Source: a virus. Taken from it: a stretch of DNA of 60,011 bases. The DNA is taken from the IMG/VR virus record IMGVR_UViG_3300027806_000047, positions 1-60,011 of that record. One strand, given 5' to 3'. The notes under the pieces are model-generated. The model was not told the DNA's origin. It did no database searches and was given only the letters and a program-made list of their open reading frames with translations. Shown here piece by piece: positions 34,301-40,625 of the stretch. Within the stretch, counting starts at the first letter, position 1. Each line of letters starts with the position of its first letter. The position numbers and the translations under genes are program-made.

Positions 34301-35201
34301 GGTTGTTCTCGGCGATGCGGGCGGCGCTGCCTTTGGCCTGTTGGGCCTTCGCAATCGTCGCTGCCTTGCCGCCCATCTCCAGAATGGGGGTGCCCAGCTT
34401 CTTGGTGATCCCGGGGGCTACCTTTTCGCCAATGCGAGTGCCGAGCCTGACCGCTCGGGATTGGAGAAGACCCGGGTCGGCCACCATCGACGCCAGCTCG
34501 GTGGTCTGGGCAAGGTCCTTCGGTGGGGTAACCGCCTTACCGAGCTTTTCGGCAATGGTGGTGTCTCCGCCTGTGGCCAAGTCAGCAACAGACGTGACCA
34601 CCTCCCCGAGCAGAGAACGATCTCCCTTCTGTAAGGCCTCGCGATCCGCCGCCTGCGCCGCGTCGCGGGCTTGAGCTTCGCGAATGACCGCAGCAGCCTG
34701 CCGGGGAAACACCTGAAGCATGGACAGCGTCCGGTCCATGCTGGGGCCCGCAAACTGCCAAGCGTTTTCGACCGCCCGGTCCACCGTGGGCAGGAACCCC
34801 TCTTCCGCGACTGCTCGACGCAAGACTCGGTAAGGGTCGAGTACCTGAGACTCGAACACATCCTTACCAAGTTGCCCAAGGTCGGCCGCACCGCGGAGAA
34901 CCGCTTCACCAGCCACCCTCGACGCATCCGTACCGGGAAGGTCGGGTTTGAGGTCCGGCGGAGCTGTCATCCGTCCGGCCAGCTCGCCAGCCGCGCCCGA
35001 GACTTGGCCCGCGAAGTCCGAAATGCCCTGCACGGCCCCCCGGGCATACGCCATCGGGTTTAGGCGGGATTTTACGGCCTCAGTACGGGCCTCGACGGCC
35101 TGCTGCGTCTCCAGCTCCTCCGGACTGACCACAGGAGCGTCGGCGATGAAGGGCTTGGAGCCGGCGGTCTTGATAGCAGGGTAGTTGGCGATGAAGGGCA
35201 T
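25371..35201 (-). CDS. Giant 3,276-residue polyvalent virion protein (metalloprotease-like, JAB, ADP-ribosyltransferase modules)
   Basis: Modules in order: a helical Ala-rich N-terminus; a zincin-like HEIGH at 639-643; a RadC/JAB-type HNHPSG (1204-1209) with a later LGHVVTNH; a polyvalent-protein region (about 1410-1870) with EVQSDRHQEG and DLKVGGEGMRGFYDK; an ADP-ribosyltransferase-like module around WHGTG (H1927) ending DIRFSP; an ALHNTTEEGI module (about 2104-2200); a second ART-like module around H2648; and a helical C-terminus. Such proteins are thought to be injected with phage DNA to disarm the host. It lies downstream of internal virion proteins. FSP tripeptides mark most module borders. 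Confidence 0.8.
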   Translation of the reverse strand: MPFIANYPAIKTAGSKPFIADAPVVSPEELETQQAVEARTEAVKSRLNPMAYARGAVQGISDFAGQVSGAAGELAGRMTAPPDLKPDLPGTDASRVAGEAVLRGAADLGQLGKDVFESQVLDPYRVLRRAVAEEGFLPTVDRAVENAWQFAGPSMDRTLSMLQVFPRQAAAVIREAQARDAAQAADREALQKGDRSLLGEVVTSVADLATGGDTTIAEKLGKAVTPPKDLAQTTELASMVADPGLLQSRAVRLGTRIGEKVAPGITKKLGTPILEMGGKAATIAKAQQAKGSAARIAENNRKAWEEAVQRSDETAPPLQTPSIQLTPPSESKRAQSLFAKKAAEAAQAGPGAFQRGIGAAGRAAETGGKLVERAAGKVGELADKYEGTLSAASAVAGASSGPLGALAGSQVPEAIRKAARWSENASRAGTALRTIADADWDSSIPVWRQIAKDPNAPQWLVRGVTANVVGKLKAGQMVETGLRVGSDLGKGVVEGAATDALLTGLDTSKSGEEIGGEAGVGGLLGGAGTLPALRRMSRERKALAFAYDSMRKASESIQAGADPLVVASTPDELMHSSVILEQTFQGMLAGRQDLKVDLMDAAQFAKSSKDPNAAAYFDESTGRVAVNLEAVDAAGRQLHEIGHALMASVAASNPAIIQHFRQALGPDGMARARQDYQQALGRTIPQDDAFIVGELFSEAMANGLRGVNLNEALPVVLGRTDTQSFFRDADVRKVLKDPATLDLVRQQFQAASEFRPAVDMQKEPGVRLRPEQAGNHPALPTETRADGTQGNDFVDVVNGQTRETPVPVVRARVRNRRKEVLTLFPDVPPSGNANPQASNVGVRQGPSGLTEKTGTRLGEQFYATARSFGEGTKNMLRRVEQAIANNETMAGWYQQIGTGDGWAASVRESLGAMEAQYKDFIPFAFKVDKQGNLLVQNYSLTALDRKASDWAGRKGPLSLELWNGDLSTFKADVQTYLKNHAEGRPGSDGIGEMKRNVINVFLVGGNRTFEALNPLRPQAKGKDRQGIVRSYRADRLQTVEPSDVTGYQKPDYSKQVRNLSPQVVPPEQLELNFNKAVDQLGTEEALAPEKPSPAPRAPRQPKDAPTTFSITASRIKRLLKRGPVNPIGMSAATAQDRHAVAALFRNPAFEAMRWVFVKEGKVVAVANTTVRQPDAVHMLTKGLDIDQLSKMAVASGADSLFWTHNHPSGISTPSEPDVRATKSILSWVGFRSSPLATLRFLGHVVTNHTDHHIITSFGSVDRVQVPAPGPDKWLNKPIWDAEIVGPSALARVGAAFANPNNPSRMILFLDPRKYIKAVGEISPNIDSKKFAEEVRKFAIANGASSAVAYGSFESDAVMFEQLVRDGILDDAFIPGFGGLRDAMMRPPRLFETPPREASEDQVVRNAGEKLLFSPGVAQSPEKGFYSKLEQVIGDEMKGASMPAAQLKAVLRNRGVKAEEMKWTKADEVIDQLAAQNGGKVPKEALMQALQKNRVPLRQEVFSSERDDTGYSQYADYTLPGGEDYREVVLAMPEKKLTELPPGYQPKLQKSGTKEGYWVSDKSGFKVGFNHSRLDGLFNTEQEAVAGALESLNRGAVFDRERGSYKSRHFDTSNYVAHMRLKDRVDADGRPGLFIEEVQSDRHQEGRQKGYAQTKEQMQSRLDELLKIPAKDRTPAQQDEITTLSSDINSKTGGQTGVPDAPFRKDWGLQMFKRALREAVANGQGWVGWTTGDTQATRFDLSKRISEIHYSGTNLKAYDLNGKTVIEQTGVSPEQLPEYIGKEAAEKLLAQPAFGTRRSLGGVDLKVGGEGMRGFYDKILPNEVQKYVKQWGGKVEKAELDVAPPDAGAGYKVKSSGEAKTPFWKVSITPEMAQSISTKGQERFSPQITPEQDAAYLDAVQKGDTQAAQRMVDEAAKAAGYTLGPLWHGTGDEFTEFEPGRAGASYFTADKEYARGYGSNLRSFYLRADDKVADLSDPESPQYKELVRAFNEAGGWAADEDLFREMQELDPARKSPRFDPKKDLTWEIFDYPAADAGAELISQGFRVFKLQEREGIDSYAVLDPDRIKLADPITRDDAGNVIPLSQRFDQAKEDIRFSPKVDRNLVALHNTTEEGIRAALKLGGIPVPSLGITKKDTAFTGFGDITLIADKSAIDPQADPRNKVYNADVYSPRQPRPFQAVKRGARDRLSKRMKELLPKGFQTWSDLAPGERAYDMVVEKGENNVLETRRKLAGAPDVQAAFLTQRGIEVPRLMKDPNLRNRSLSREQLADPSLAVLSQHSSDLYDFLQTPEGIAAGDAVRDLAVAGRMSDLEGITEEQKQRLNGLMEKSYGARGTPFPFRYISDIVDDLATVAKNEQEIDRYGIQDWIREQLTPLKAEFEQWVDGLVADTFETDQKLLSGRTKKPYALDTLVEEMSGDPRARERGMTYSLGKARSDSAKALPSLEAVRSERGSLTDSESMRAFKDAQSREFSELSDRLQYFNPEAGAFERLDRLSEAVGKAAKRPATTGALLSAAGFKRVPDSLVKAVRDFATKLATAPTEYFEAKPQRAVTLNEFRAAVVPESTSPEVVDALRQAGLAVETYTDNANRVATVERLSTEKDLLFSPKITPEQDAAYLSAVQKGDTAAAQRMVDEAAVKAGYTVGPVWHGGAKPTVFNVRAGEKTSRHESSALGSFFSDSEETASQYGNTAPYFLRIENPIELSEREQSALDTVAKARLFRMKAKQDGFDGAIIRTQDAPGFKGGTEYVAFDPTQIKSADPITRDDAGNVIPLSQRFDQAKEDIRFSPAVTPDPKYLVRVPGATVKAEKMGMSAIADEMAEVNTAMAAAATKEEKKALRAKLKELSQSKQDLVPLVSYTMPTLAKSLPKNSLAGAKNQTELQKVFFGRLDAAVDRVRNDPTRFVDPAGYVEFMRTAGVSGNVLMPPPGAELLLNNPQQYVALVTGAYHGPKTAAGTLAAAMSGLDSTVAMRQAIQARVQGASQFVAPPPMVAAMHHLWGVLSRRLAPIHQEASWLRLVSQPEVLEHIQKSIDGTLGPDFTQDAWNAIVSRAYKATAQPGNLLGNSATSNANSFYLMLSRWNGAWDKVSDVYATPSSREMGRRFWSLNRGSVGIKNKVQRFVGLTFGIPGLIMDRWKFVEFFMGQFGKAPQDYFKYTSTGTPEDVASIYGGYGPIENADPTFSLAFYEGMETVLQAAIDRSQDIKNLLGNHPNVGGSPTLGWNAIKNEAVGHSSLDLTHDLLQHSDITPDAVLAQVRAKQYYTEGLDGSTLKRFTLKP
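26841..26930 (-). repeat. ART-module end repeat, copy 1 (partner 28908-28997)
   Basis: About 90 bp are nearly identical to 28908-28997, with only a handful of mismatches, in the same frame of the giant gene. Both encode the KSADPITRDDAG-type end of an ART-like module and the DIRFSP junction. Conservation at the DNA level indicates recent duplication or gene conversion. Confidence 0.8.
27281..27390 (-). repeat. ART-module start repeat, copy 1 (partner 29444-29553)
   Basis: About 110 bp resemble 29444-29553 (offset 2,163 bp, in frame). They encode ITPEQDAAYL through VDEAA and the lead-in to the WHG motif of each ART-like module. Together with the end repeat this shows that the whole module was duplicated while its centre diverged. 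Confidence 0.8.
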
Positions 35202-35204
35202 GGC

Positions 35205-36386
35205 TTATGGCTTGCGTTTGACCTCCCCCGAATCATCAAGGAACAGGGTTCCGGATGGCAGGGCGTTGAACTCGGCTTCTGATCGGACCCGTTCTACTCC
35301 GGGCGGCAGCGAAGGCCCCCCGGCCGGGGCCTCGAGGCCGAGGTCGACGGCTCGAGTGTTGAGGTCGTTCACCAGGCGATCGATCGCGTTCTTGGCGACC
35401 GTGTCGTCCGCGGTCATGCCGAGCGGCACCATGAACTTCTTGGTCGCGTTGACTTCGCCCTCACGCGCCACGCTGCCGGGGTCCAAGACCTTGGCCATGC
35501 TGATCGCCAGCAGGTAGGGGTTCTGCTCCAAAAGGGCCGCGTCTTGGGCGTTTCCAAACCGGCTTTCCCAGGTCCCGCTCCGGTCAATCGCGTCCTTCAG
35601 CTCCTGGGCGTACCGGCGGGCGGCCTTCAGGTTTTGGAGCGTGACGGTCTTGTCCGAAATCTTGGTCGCCGACTCCGGCTGGTTGTATGGAGACAACTTC
35701 ACCTCGTTCGACTTCGGGTCGATCGTCCGGATGAACTGCCCTTGTCCCCCGCTGGGGAGCGGAAGATCCACGATCTGCGGCTCGGTCACCGGATAGGTGC
35801 GCTCAAAAGTAGGGCCGGTCGGCCCCACCGAGCCAATGCGCCAGCCCGGAGTTGCCGCAGGGGCCGCAGGGGCCGCAGGGGCCGCAGGCACTCCTCCAGG
35901 AGCGGCGGGGGCCATTACGTCCGGGGCCGGCCCGCTGACAGGAGGAATGCCTCCGGCCGCAGCGTCCGGCCGGCCCAGAAACATTTCGTAATAGTTCGGC
36001 TTCAGCTCCTCGGCTTTCCCGTCTTCGCTGATCAGGAACCGTTTCCCTCCGATGTCCCTGACGACCGGCTCCCCTGGGATGCGCTCGAAGGTAAAGTCCG
36101 TTCCGCCGAACTCGTTCCGAGTGCCCGTCTTGGCCCGCATGCCTGCGGGCACCTGCGGGGGCTGAAGGCTCTTGTCGATCGCGCCTTTCTTGATGCCGAG
36201 AAGCTCAAGGTCGAGCTTGTGTCGAGCAGCGTCGCGGGCGGCCCGCTCCCGCTCGATGTCGAGCCGGTCCTTCTCGTAGCCCATCCGCTGCTCCTCGAGC
36301 TGCTGCCGGCGCTTGCGCTCCTTCGACTCCGCGAGCATGCCCATGCCCTGCTGGAACGCCTGAAATCCGCTGGTCCAATCGCTCAT
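35205..36386 (-). CDS. Internal virion protein with DWTSGFQ head
   Basis: This 393-residue protein starts with MSDWTSGFQAFQQGM, followed by a long highly charged helix (ERKRRQQLEEQRMGYEKDRL), a Pro/Ala/Gly-rich linker (residues about 140-185) and a C-terminal mixed domain (LKAARRYAQELKDAIDR). The same head occurs in the 112-residue protein encoded 1.3 kb upstream. With neighbours rich in Ala and Gln, it fits the set of proteins ejected with podovirus DNA. AAGGAGG lies upstream of the ATG at good spacing. Confidence 0.6.
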   Translation of the reverse strand: MSDWTSGFQAFQQGMGMLAESKERKRRQQLEEQRMGYEKDRLDIERERAARDAARHKLDLELLGIKKGAIDKSLQPPQVPAGMRAKTGTRNEFGGTDFTFERIPGEPVVRDIGGKRFLISEDGKAEELKPNYYEMFLGRPDAAAGGIPPVSGPAPDVMAPAAPGGVPAAPAAPAAPAATPGWRIGSVGPTGPTFERTYPVTEPQIVDLPLPSGGQGQFIRTIDPKSNEVKLSPYNQPESATKISDKTVTLQNLKAARRYAQELKDAIDRSGTWESRFGNAQDAALLEQNPYLLAISMAKVLDPGSVAREGEVNATKKFMVPLGMTADDTVAKNAIDRLVNDLNTRAVDLGLEAPAGGPSLPPGVERVRSEAEFNALPSGTLFLDDSGEVKRKP

Positions 36387-36395
36387 GGTTCCTCC

Positions 36396-37151
36396 TTACA
36401 AAAGTCCTGCTGCACTTGCTGCACCTGCCGCGCCGAGACCCTGCAAGATGTAGTCGCCCGCGCCCGGCTTGTAGTACTGGTTGCCATTCATGGCCGGGGG
36501 CTCGCCGCTTGCCAGCGTCTTCACCAGGTTGGCGATGGTGTCGTAGCCCGCGTACTCGAGGCCGGGGATAGCCTGGAGCATCTCCACCGGGCGCGATGCA
36601 GCACTCGAGACGATCTGAGGGGCGGCCATCTGAAGTCCGCGCTCCCGGGCGTAGTTCTCGGCCTGCGTCTGAGCCTCGGTGGCCCCCATTGCAGCCTGGC
36701 GCATCGCCTCCTGCCGACCGATCTGGGCCTCCAGAGCCGCCGCGGTGCCCTCCTGGGCGAGTTGGTTGCCGGTCCCGAAGGTCTGGCCCGCCCGGCTGAA
36801 CTGGGCGCGGGAGGCGTTCTGGGCCGACGCGAGGTTGGCGCGGGCGTCCGCAGCACCTGCCTGGGCGGCCGTGTTGGATGCCGCACGGGTAGCGGCTAGG
36901 CTCCGGTCCAGCAGCGGGCTGCGGAGGTAGTCCCCGCGCATCACACTCCTGCCGAACTGGCCGACAGGAGCCATGGCTCGCGCCCCCGTCCGGGCCGCCG
37001 CGACGGCTTCCTGAGCGCCGGCCCCGGCACGGCCTTGGATGCCTGGCAGGGCATCGAACACGTATTTCCGAAGAGCCTGGCCCCCGCTCTGGCTGTAGAG
37101 CGGGTCCATCTCCTTCGGGTCGGCTTGCTTGGTATCTCCGCAAAATCCCAT
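36396..37151 (-). CDS. Ala/Gln-rich internal virion protein
   Basis: This 251-residue protein starts with MGFCGDTK and is dominated by a long Ala, Arg, Gln-rich helical centre (residues about 45-190), ending in a hydrophobic, Ala/Gly-rich tail (ILQGLGAAGAASAAGLL) that could insert in a membrane. This matches small ejected core proteins of short-tailed phages, which form part of the envelope-spanning channel. A strong AGGAGG lies upstream. A perfect palindromic hairpin sits just before it, in the end of the previous gene. Confidence 0.6.
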   Translation of the reverse strand: MGFCGDTKQADPKEMDPLYSQSGGQALRKYVFDALPGIQGRAGAGAQEAVAAARTGARAMAPVGQFGRSVMRGDYLRSPLLDRSLAATRAASNTAAQAGAADARANLASAQNASRAQFSRAGQTFGTGNQLAQEGTAAALEAQIGRQEAMRQAAMGATEAQTQAENYARERGLQMAAPQIVSSAASRPVEMLQAIPGLEYAGYDTIANLVKTLASGEPPAMNGNQYYKPGAGDYILQGLGAAGAASAAGLL

Positions 37152-37166
37152 AGATCCTCCTGTGTG

Positions 37167-37421
37167 CTATCCCAGCCGGGTCCAAGGACCCGGCTTCGGT
37201 TTCTCGTCCGACAAGTACCCCACCCAGATCCCCCGATCCGGGTCCGAGAAGATCGTATCTTTCGGGGGCCGATTGACCAGCGGGTTCCAGCCCCGGTAGT
37301 CGACAGCATACGGGTTGAGCTTCGGCGCGGGCGGCGCAGGCGCAGCCGGCGTCGGGGCGGGCGGCGTCGGGGCGGGCATTCCCCCGGCCGGGCGCGGTCG
37401 TCGACTTCCAAAGCATCCCAT
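37167..37421 (-). CDS. Small Pro-rich virion-region protein
   Basis: The ATG at 37421 gives 84 residues starting MGCFGSRRPRP, similar in its first residues (MG, Cys, Phe, Gly) to the following gene's MGFCG. A Pro/Ala repeat (PAPTPPAPTPAAPAPPAP) follows, then a small folded end (WNPLVNRPPKDTIF, GIWVGYLSD). A longer start would overlap the previous gene. It is probably a structural accessory. Its end overlaps a 10-bp perfect palindrome. Confidence 0.55.
   Translation of the reverse strand: MGCFGSRRPRPAGGMPAPTPPAPTPAAPAPPAPKLNPYAVDYRGWNPLVNRPPKDTIFSDPDRGIWVGYLSDEKPKPGPWTRLG
37174..37195 (-). promoter_or_regulatory. Perfect 10-bp palindromic hairpin at a gene junction
   Basis: AGCCGGGTCC and GGACCCGGCT form a perfect stem with a two-base centre, at the end of the Pro-rich gene and 23 bases before the next start. 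No U-tract follows, so it is not an intrinsic terminator. It may be an mRNA processing or stability element, or a protein-binding site. Confidence 0.4.
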
Positions 37422-37423
37422 GG

Positions 37424-37762
37424 TCAGAAATCGTAAGAGAACAGCGGCTTCCTGGGCGGGACGGGCAAGAGCATCGGTGCCTTCCACGATTTCCCAACCG
37501 GCTCGGCGCTCGAAGGACTTCGGAAGCCCTGGTTGAAGGCGCCGATGAACGGAGACGCCATACCCTTCAACGATTTTGCTCCGGCCCCTAGAAGCTGGAA
37601 AGGAGCTTTCACGACGTTGTTGATGGCGTCCTGGGCGGTGAGCGCGGGGCCAGACAAGGCCGTGGGTTCCGCCAACTGGGAGAAACGCTCCCGGTCACGT
37701 ATCCGACGGGCGAGGTCCATGCTCCCGCCAAAGCTCTGAAATCCGCTGCTCCAGTCGTCCAT
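37424..37762 (-). CDS. Small virion-region protein with DWSSGFQ head
   Basis: This 112-residue protein opens with MDDWSSGFQSFGGSM, nearly the same head as the 393-residue protein (MSDWTSGFQAF). A charged helix follows, then a hydrophobic segment (PFQLLGAGAKSLKGMASPF) and a Pro-rich tail. The shared head looks like a docking or packaging tag for two different cargo domains. AAGGAG upstream gives a good ribosome site. Confidence 0.6.
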   Translation of the reverse strand: MDDWSSGFQSFGGSMDLARRIRDRERFSQLAEPTALSGPALTAQDAINNVVKAPFQLLGAGAKSLKGMASPFIGAFNQGFRSPSSAEPVGKSWKAPMLLPVPPRKPLFSYDF

Positions 37763-37814
37763 AAAGTACTCCTTGTTGGGACCCTATGTTGAGGGAGCCG
37801 GAATCGTCCAGACC

Positions 37815-38243
37815 TTAGTCCCAGCAGTACTCGCGATGCTTCTCGGACATCGCGTTCATGTGGGCCGGTCCCCCGCAGAGGTAGGCGACCTGGAAGAAGA
37901 AGTTCTGGTAGCCGCTCTTGATCACCTCGGCGGCCATCTGGTCCTTGATGTCGCTCCGCTTCCTCCAGGCCTCGCTGTCGATCCACTCCATCACGCCCGT
38001 GCGGAAGGTGCCCAACAGCACGTCCCGGTTCGCCTGGAAGAATGGGTTGGCCGAGACGGCCTCGGTGAAGACCACCAGGGTGAGTCCGACCGTGCGGGCG
38101 TCCACCTCCTGATCTCGATCCACCAGGTCATCGATGACGTGGAGGAACTGGTACACCGCCCAGCAGGCGTGAAAGGCGTTCTGGTCTCCACAGCACACCT
38201 CGGTAAAGATCGTGTCGATCTTCTGCTTGTGATCGGGACTCAT
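37815..38243 (-). CDS. Helical protein with DDLVDRD acidic motif
   Basis: This 142-residue, wholly helical protein has AVYQFLHVIDDLVDRDQEV near residues 28-46 and many aromatic/Cys residues (FHACWAVYQF, FFFQVAYLCGG). The Asp-rich DDxxD resembles metal-binding motifs of the isoprenoid-synthase fold, but the protein is far too short for a known enzyme of that class, so it may be only a helical bundle. Position between tail and internal virion genes suggests a virion or assembly role. Confidence 0.5.
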   Translation of the reverse strand: MSPDHKQKIDTIFTEVCCGDQNAFHACWAVYQFLHVIDDLVDRDQEVDARTVGLTLVVFTEAVSANPFFQANRDVLLGTFRTGVMEWIDSEAWRKRSDIKDQMAAEVIKSGYQNFFFQVAYLCGGPAHMNAMSEKHREYCWD

Positions 38244-38443
38244 CCTACGCTTTTACCGTCGAGCTGGGTCTGAAGCTCCCGGACACACTCGGCCAGGTTG
38301 CGGATCGTCTGTTCCACCTCTCGGGTGTACGCAGCCATCGCAGTTTTCTCATCCTCGGACAAGCGAGAGATGGGCGGCCACCGGACTGCGGGCGCTACGA
38401 TGGAGTTTCCGACCTTCTTGATGAGCTTGATCGTGGTGGGCAT
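38240..38443 (-). CDS. Small helical hypothetical protein
   Basis: This 67-residue protein starts at an ATG preceded by GGGAGGAG at seven bases and overlapping the stop of the nozzle-like gene. The head is basic (TTIKLIKKVGN). The rest is a helix (DEKTAMAAYTREVEQTIRNL) with coiled-coil character. It could be a small assembly chaperone or minor virion protein. No family is recognised. Confidence 0.6.
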   Translation of the reverse strand: MPTTIKLIKKVGNSIVAPAVRWPPISRLSEDEKTAMAAYTREVEQTIRNLAECVRELQTQLDGKSVG

Positions 38444-40587
38444 CAGTAGGCTCCTCCCTTGCGGGCGGTGATGTGGTAGCCGGAAACGCCCCAGTTGGCT
38501 CCGACGCTCTCCGAAGAGAACCGCACTCGAATGTACCGACCGCTGACGGTGGCGTTGACCTTGGTGGGCTCCGACCCGGCCGACGAGACGAGCAGGTTCT
38601 GGGGCACCGACCAACGGATGGGGCTGTTGAGGTTGTCCCTCGCGCCGATGGTCACTTGGAGAGTGGCGTCGCTCGGGACATTCTCCTTGCCGTTCAGGAC
38701 GATGTACACGGTGTCCACGTACTTCCAGATGGTGGGGTCACCGAAATCGAAGTCCGGCGTCTCGGCGGAGCTGGGAATCGGGTCCGGGTTGCAGTCGTCC
38801 CGGGAGGAGCGCGACCAGACCCGGCCGTGGACCAAGAGGCGGGGCACTGTCTTGTCCGGATCCTCCCCTCGGACCACGCTGCCGGCATCCCCGCCGATGG
38901 CCACCAGCGTGTATTCGCGCTCGGCGACGTCCACGTACTCGTACCACCGCTTGGCAATCCCGTTGCACTTTTCCGACGGGTCGAGCGAACTCCAAGTCGG
39001 CGCCAACTCCCAGTCGACGCGACCCAGGGCCGTTATGCCGTTGAGGTCGTCGGGGTATCGGTCGATGACCACCGAGTCCTCGGCGTAGTTCCAGATGTAG
39101 ACCTTGGTGACACCACTTGGTGTCGGGTAGGTGAACCACACTTCGCTGTCGCGCCGATTATGGTGGGCGACGATCTCGTCGGCTCGGGCCCAGTCCACCT
39201 CGTCTCGGAACTTCTCCCAGTGCTGCTGGGCGATCGCCCGGAGATTCTGCCCGCCTCCGTAGAGGTACATCCCTTTGTTACCGATAAAGGCGATCTCGCG
39301 GTCGCCTGCGCGGCACCAGGAATAACGGCCGATCGGCCCCTCGTCGATGATCTCGGGCCGGATGAAAAACGTCCCGGCCGCCTGCCCGACGCTTTGGATC
39401 GACTGGATGGACCGCTTCTTCAGGATGTAGGCGAACTCCGCCAACGTGACGACAGCGAAGATCTCGCCGTTGATCGCCGCGCCGACGTTGAGCACCTCGC
39501 CCGACTCGTTGGCGTTGACGGTCTCCACGGCGGACCCAGAGGGGATCTTTGCGCCGACGGCAGTGCCCCCGGTAAACCCGAGAGGAGTCAGCACCAGAGA
39601 AGACACGACGGTCACCTCGGCCTCCGGTGGGATGATCACGCTGCTGGTGCCGGTGTTTTCGACCTCGACCCAGTTCTGGAAGGACACCCGTGACCCGACC
39701 GAAAATACCTGGCCGGTGATTCGGTCGCCGATGCCGAGGCGCTCCACGGTGACCGAAAACGAAGGGGCCTGCTTGACCCGGTACAGGTCCTGGCCGGGGT
39801 TTTCGGTCGGGCCAATGGACAGGACGTCACCCGCAAACATCTCCGTGGGAACAGAGCCAAAGGGCAAGACGAGGGTGGCTCCGATTTCCGGGATCGGCGG
39901 GCTCGCCGCGGAGGTCTGGTAGGCGTAGTTCGCATTCCGGCTCCGGGCGGTGACTTTCAGGGCCGTCACCGCGCCGTTGACCTTGAGGCGGGCCCCCGTG
40001 GTCCAGTTGACGTAGGTATCGTAGCGCCCCAGGTAGATGCGCTTGGTCTGGCCCGCCTCGACGGACTGGGACCGTTTGATGGCGTTGGTGCGCTGCACCG
40101 ACTCCAGGGCCACGTCGGACACGCGGAAGTAGTCGTAGGCGATCTTCTTGAGGTCGCTCTCGTAGCTGACGATGCGGGCGAACTGGCCGGTCACGAACTC
40201 ACCCGCCAAGCCCGTGACGTAGGCGTGGGCCGTGGTGGACCCAGCCGGGGTCATCGTGAAGTCCGACTCAAGGCTTGCCGTCCCGAAGGCCGCCGTGACT
40301 CCGACGGGGATCCAATTGGAAAAATCCCCGCGCCCGCTCCACTTCAGCAGAGCCCCGCGCCAGAGCATGACGTGGTCGTCGAACACCTCGACGCCGTCGT
40401 AGCCGTTGGCGTCGGGAAGCCCTGGGATCGGACGGGCCTGCCCAGTGCCCGGCCAGAAGAGCGGCTGGACCGACGGCGTGGCGAACAGGACGCGGTCGAT
40501 GTAGTCGGCCGCGTACCAACGTGCGGTGCGGGCGGTCGAAGCCCCCGAGTAGATCGAGTCGAGAATGCCAGAAAACTGCAACGCCAT
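38443..40587 (-). CDS. Tail nozzle / DNA-stabilisation-like protein
   Basis: This 714-residue protein has an all-beta, propeller-like composition. The segments REIAFIGNKGMYLYGG and AIAQQHWEKFRDEV, then DSEVWFTYP, closely resemble the blade motifs of podovirus tail hub/nozzle proteins (P22 gp10 or T7 gp12 type), which close the tail tube and hold the DNA. The C-terminal 100 residues form a separate beta domain (YIRVRFSSESV). It lies downstream of capsid and adaptor genes as expected. AGGAGG precedes the ATG. The usual N-terminal blade sequence seems to be in the gene at 43576 instead. Confidence 0.7.
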   Translation of the reverse strand: MALQFSGILDSIYSGASTARTARWYAADYIDRVLFATPSVQPLFWPGTGQARPIPGLPDANGYDGVEVFDDHVMLWRGALLKWSGRGDFSNWIPVGVTAAFGTASLESDFTMTPAGSTTAHAYVTGLAGEFVTGQFARIVSYESDLKKIAYDYFRVSDVALESVQRTNAIKRSQSVEAGQTKRIYLGRYDTYVNWTTGARLKVNGAVTALKVTARSRNANYAYQTSAASPPIPEIGATLVLPFGSVPTEMFAGDVLSIGPTENPGQDLYRVKQAPSFSVTVERLGIGDRITGQVFSVGSRVSFQNWVEVENTGTSSVIIPPEAEVTVVSSLVLTPLGFTGGTAVGAKIPSGSAVETVNANESGEVLNVGAAINGEIFAVVTLAEFAYILKKRSIQSIQSVGQAAGTFFIRPEIIDEGPIGRYSWCRAGDREIAFIGNKGMYLYGGGQNLRAIAQQHWEKFRDEVDWARADEIVAHHNRRDSEVWFTYPTPSGVTKVYIWNYAEDSVVIDRYPDDLNGITALGRVDWELAPTWSSLDPSEKCNGIAKRWYEYVDVAEREYTLVAIGGDAGSVVRGEDPDKTVPRLLVHGRVWSRSSRDDCNPDPIPSSAETPDFDFGDPTIWKYVDTVYIVLNGKENVPSDATLQVTIGARDNLNSPIRWSVPQNLLVSSAGSEPTKVNATVSGRYIRVRFSSESVGANWGVSGYHITARKGGAY

Positions 40588-40625
40588 GTGGTCCTCCTAT
40601 TGGATCGACGCTATCGGGGCCGCAG

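Noticed and set aside
25371-35201. The 3,276-residue protein as an N4-type virion RNA polymerase
   Set aside because: Size and virion context fit, but I see no T7-like polymerase motifs, while protease-like, JAB and ART-like modules are clear.
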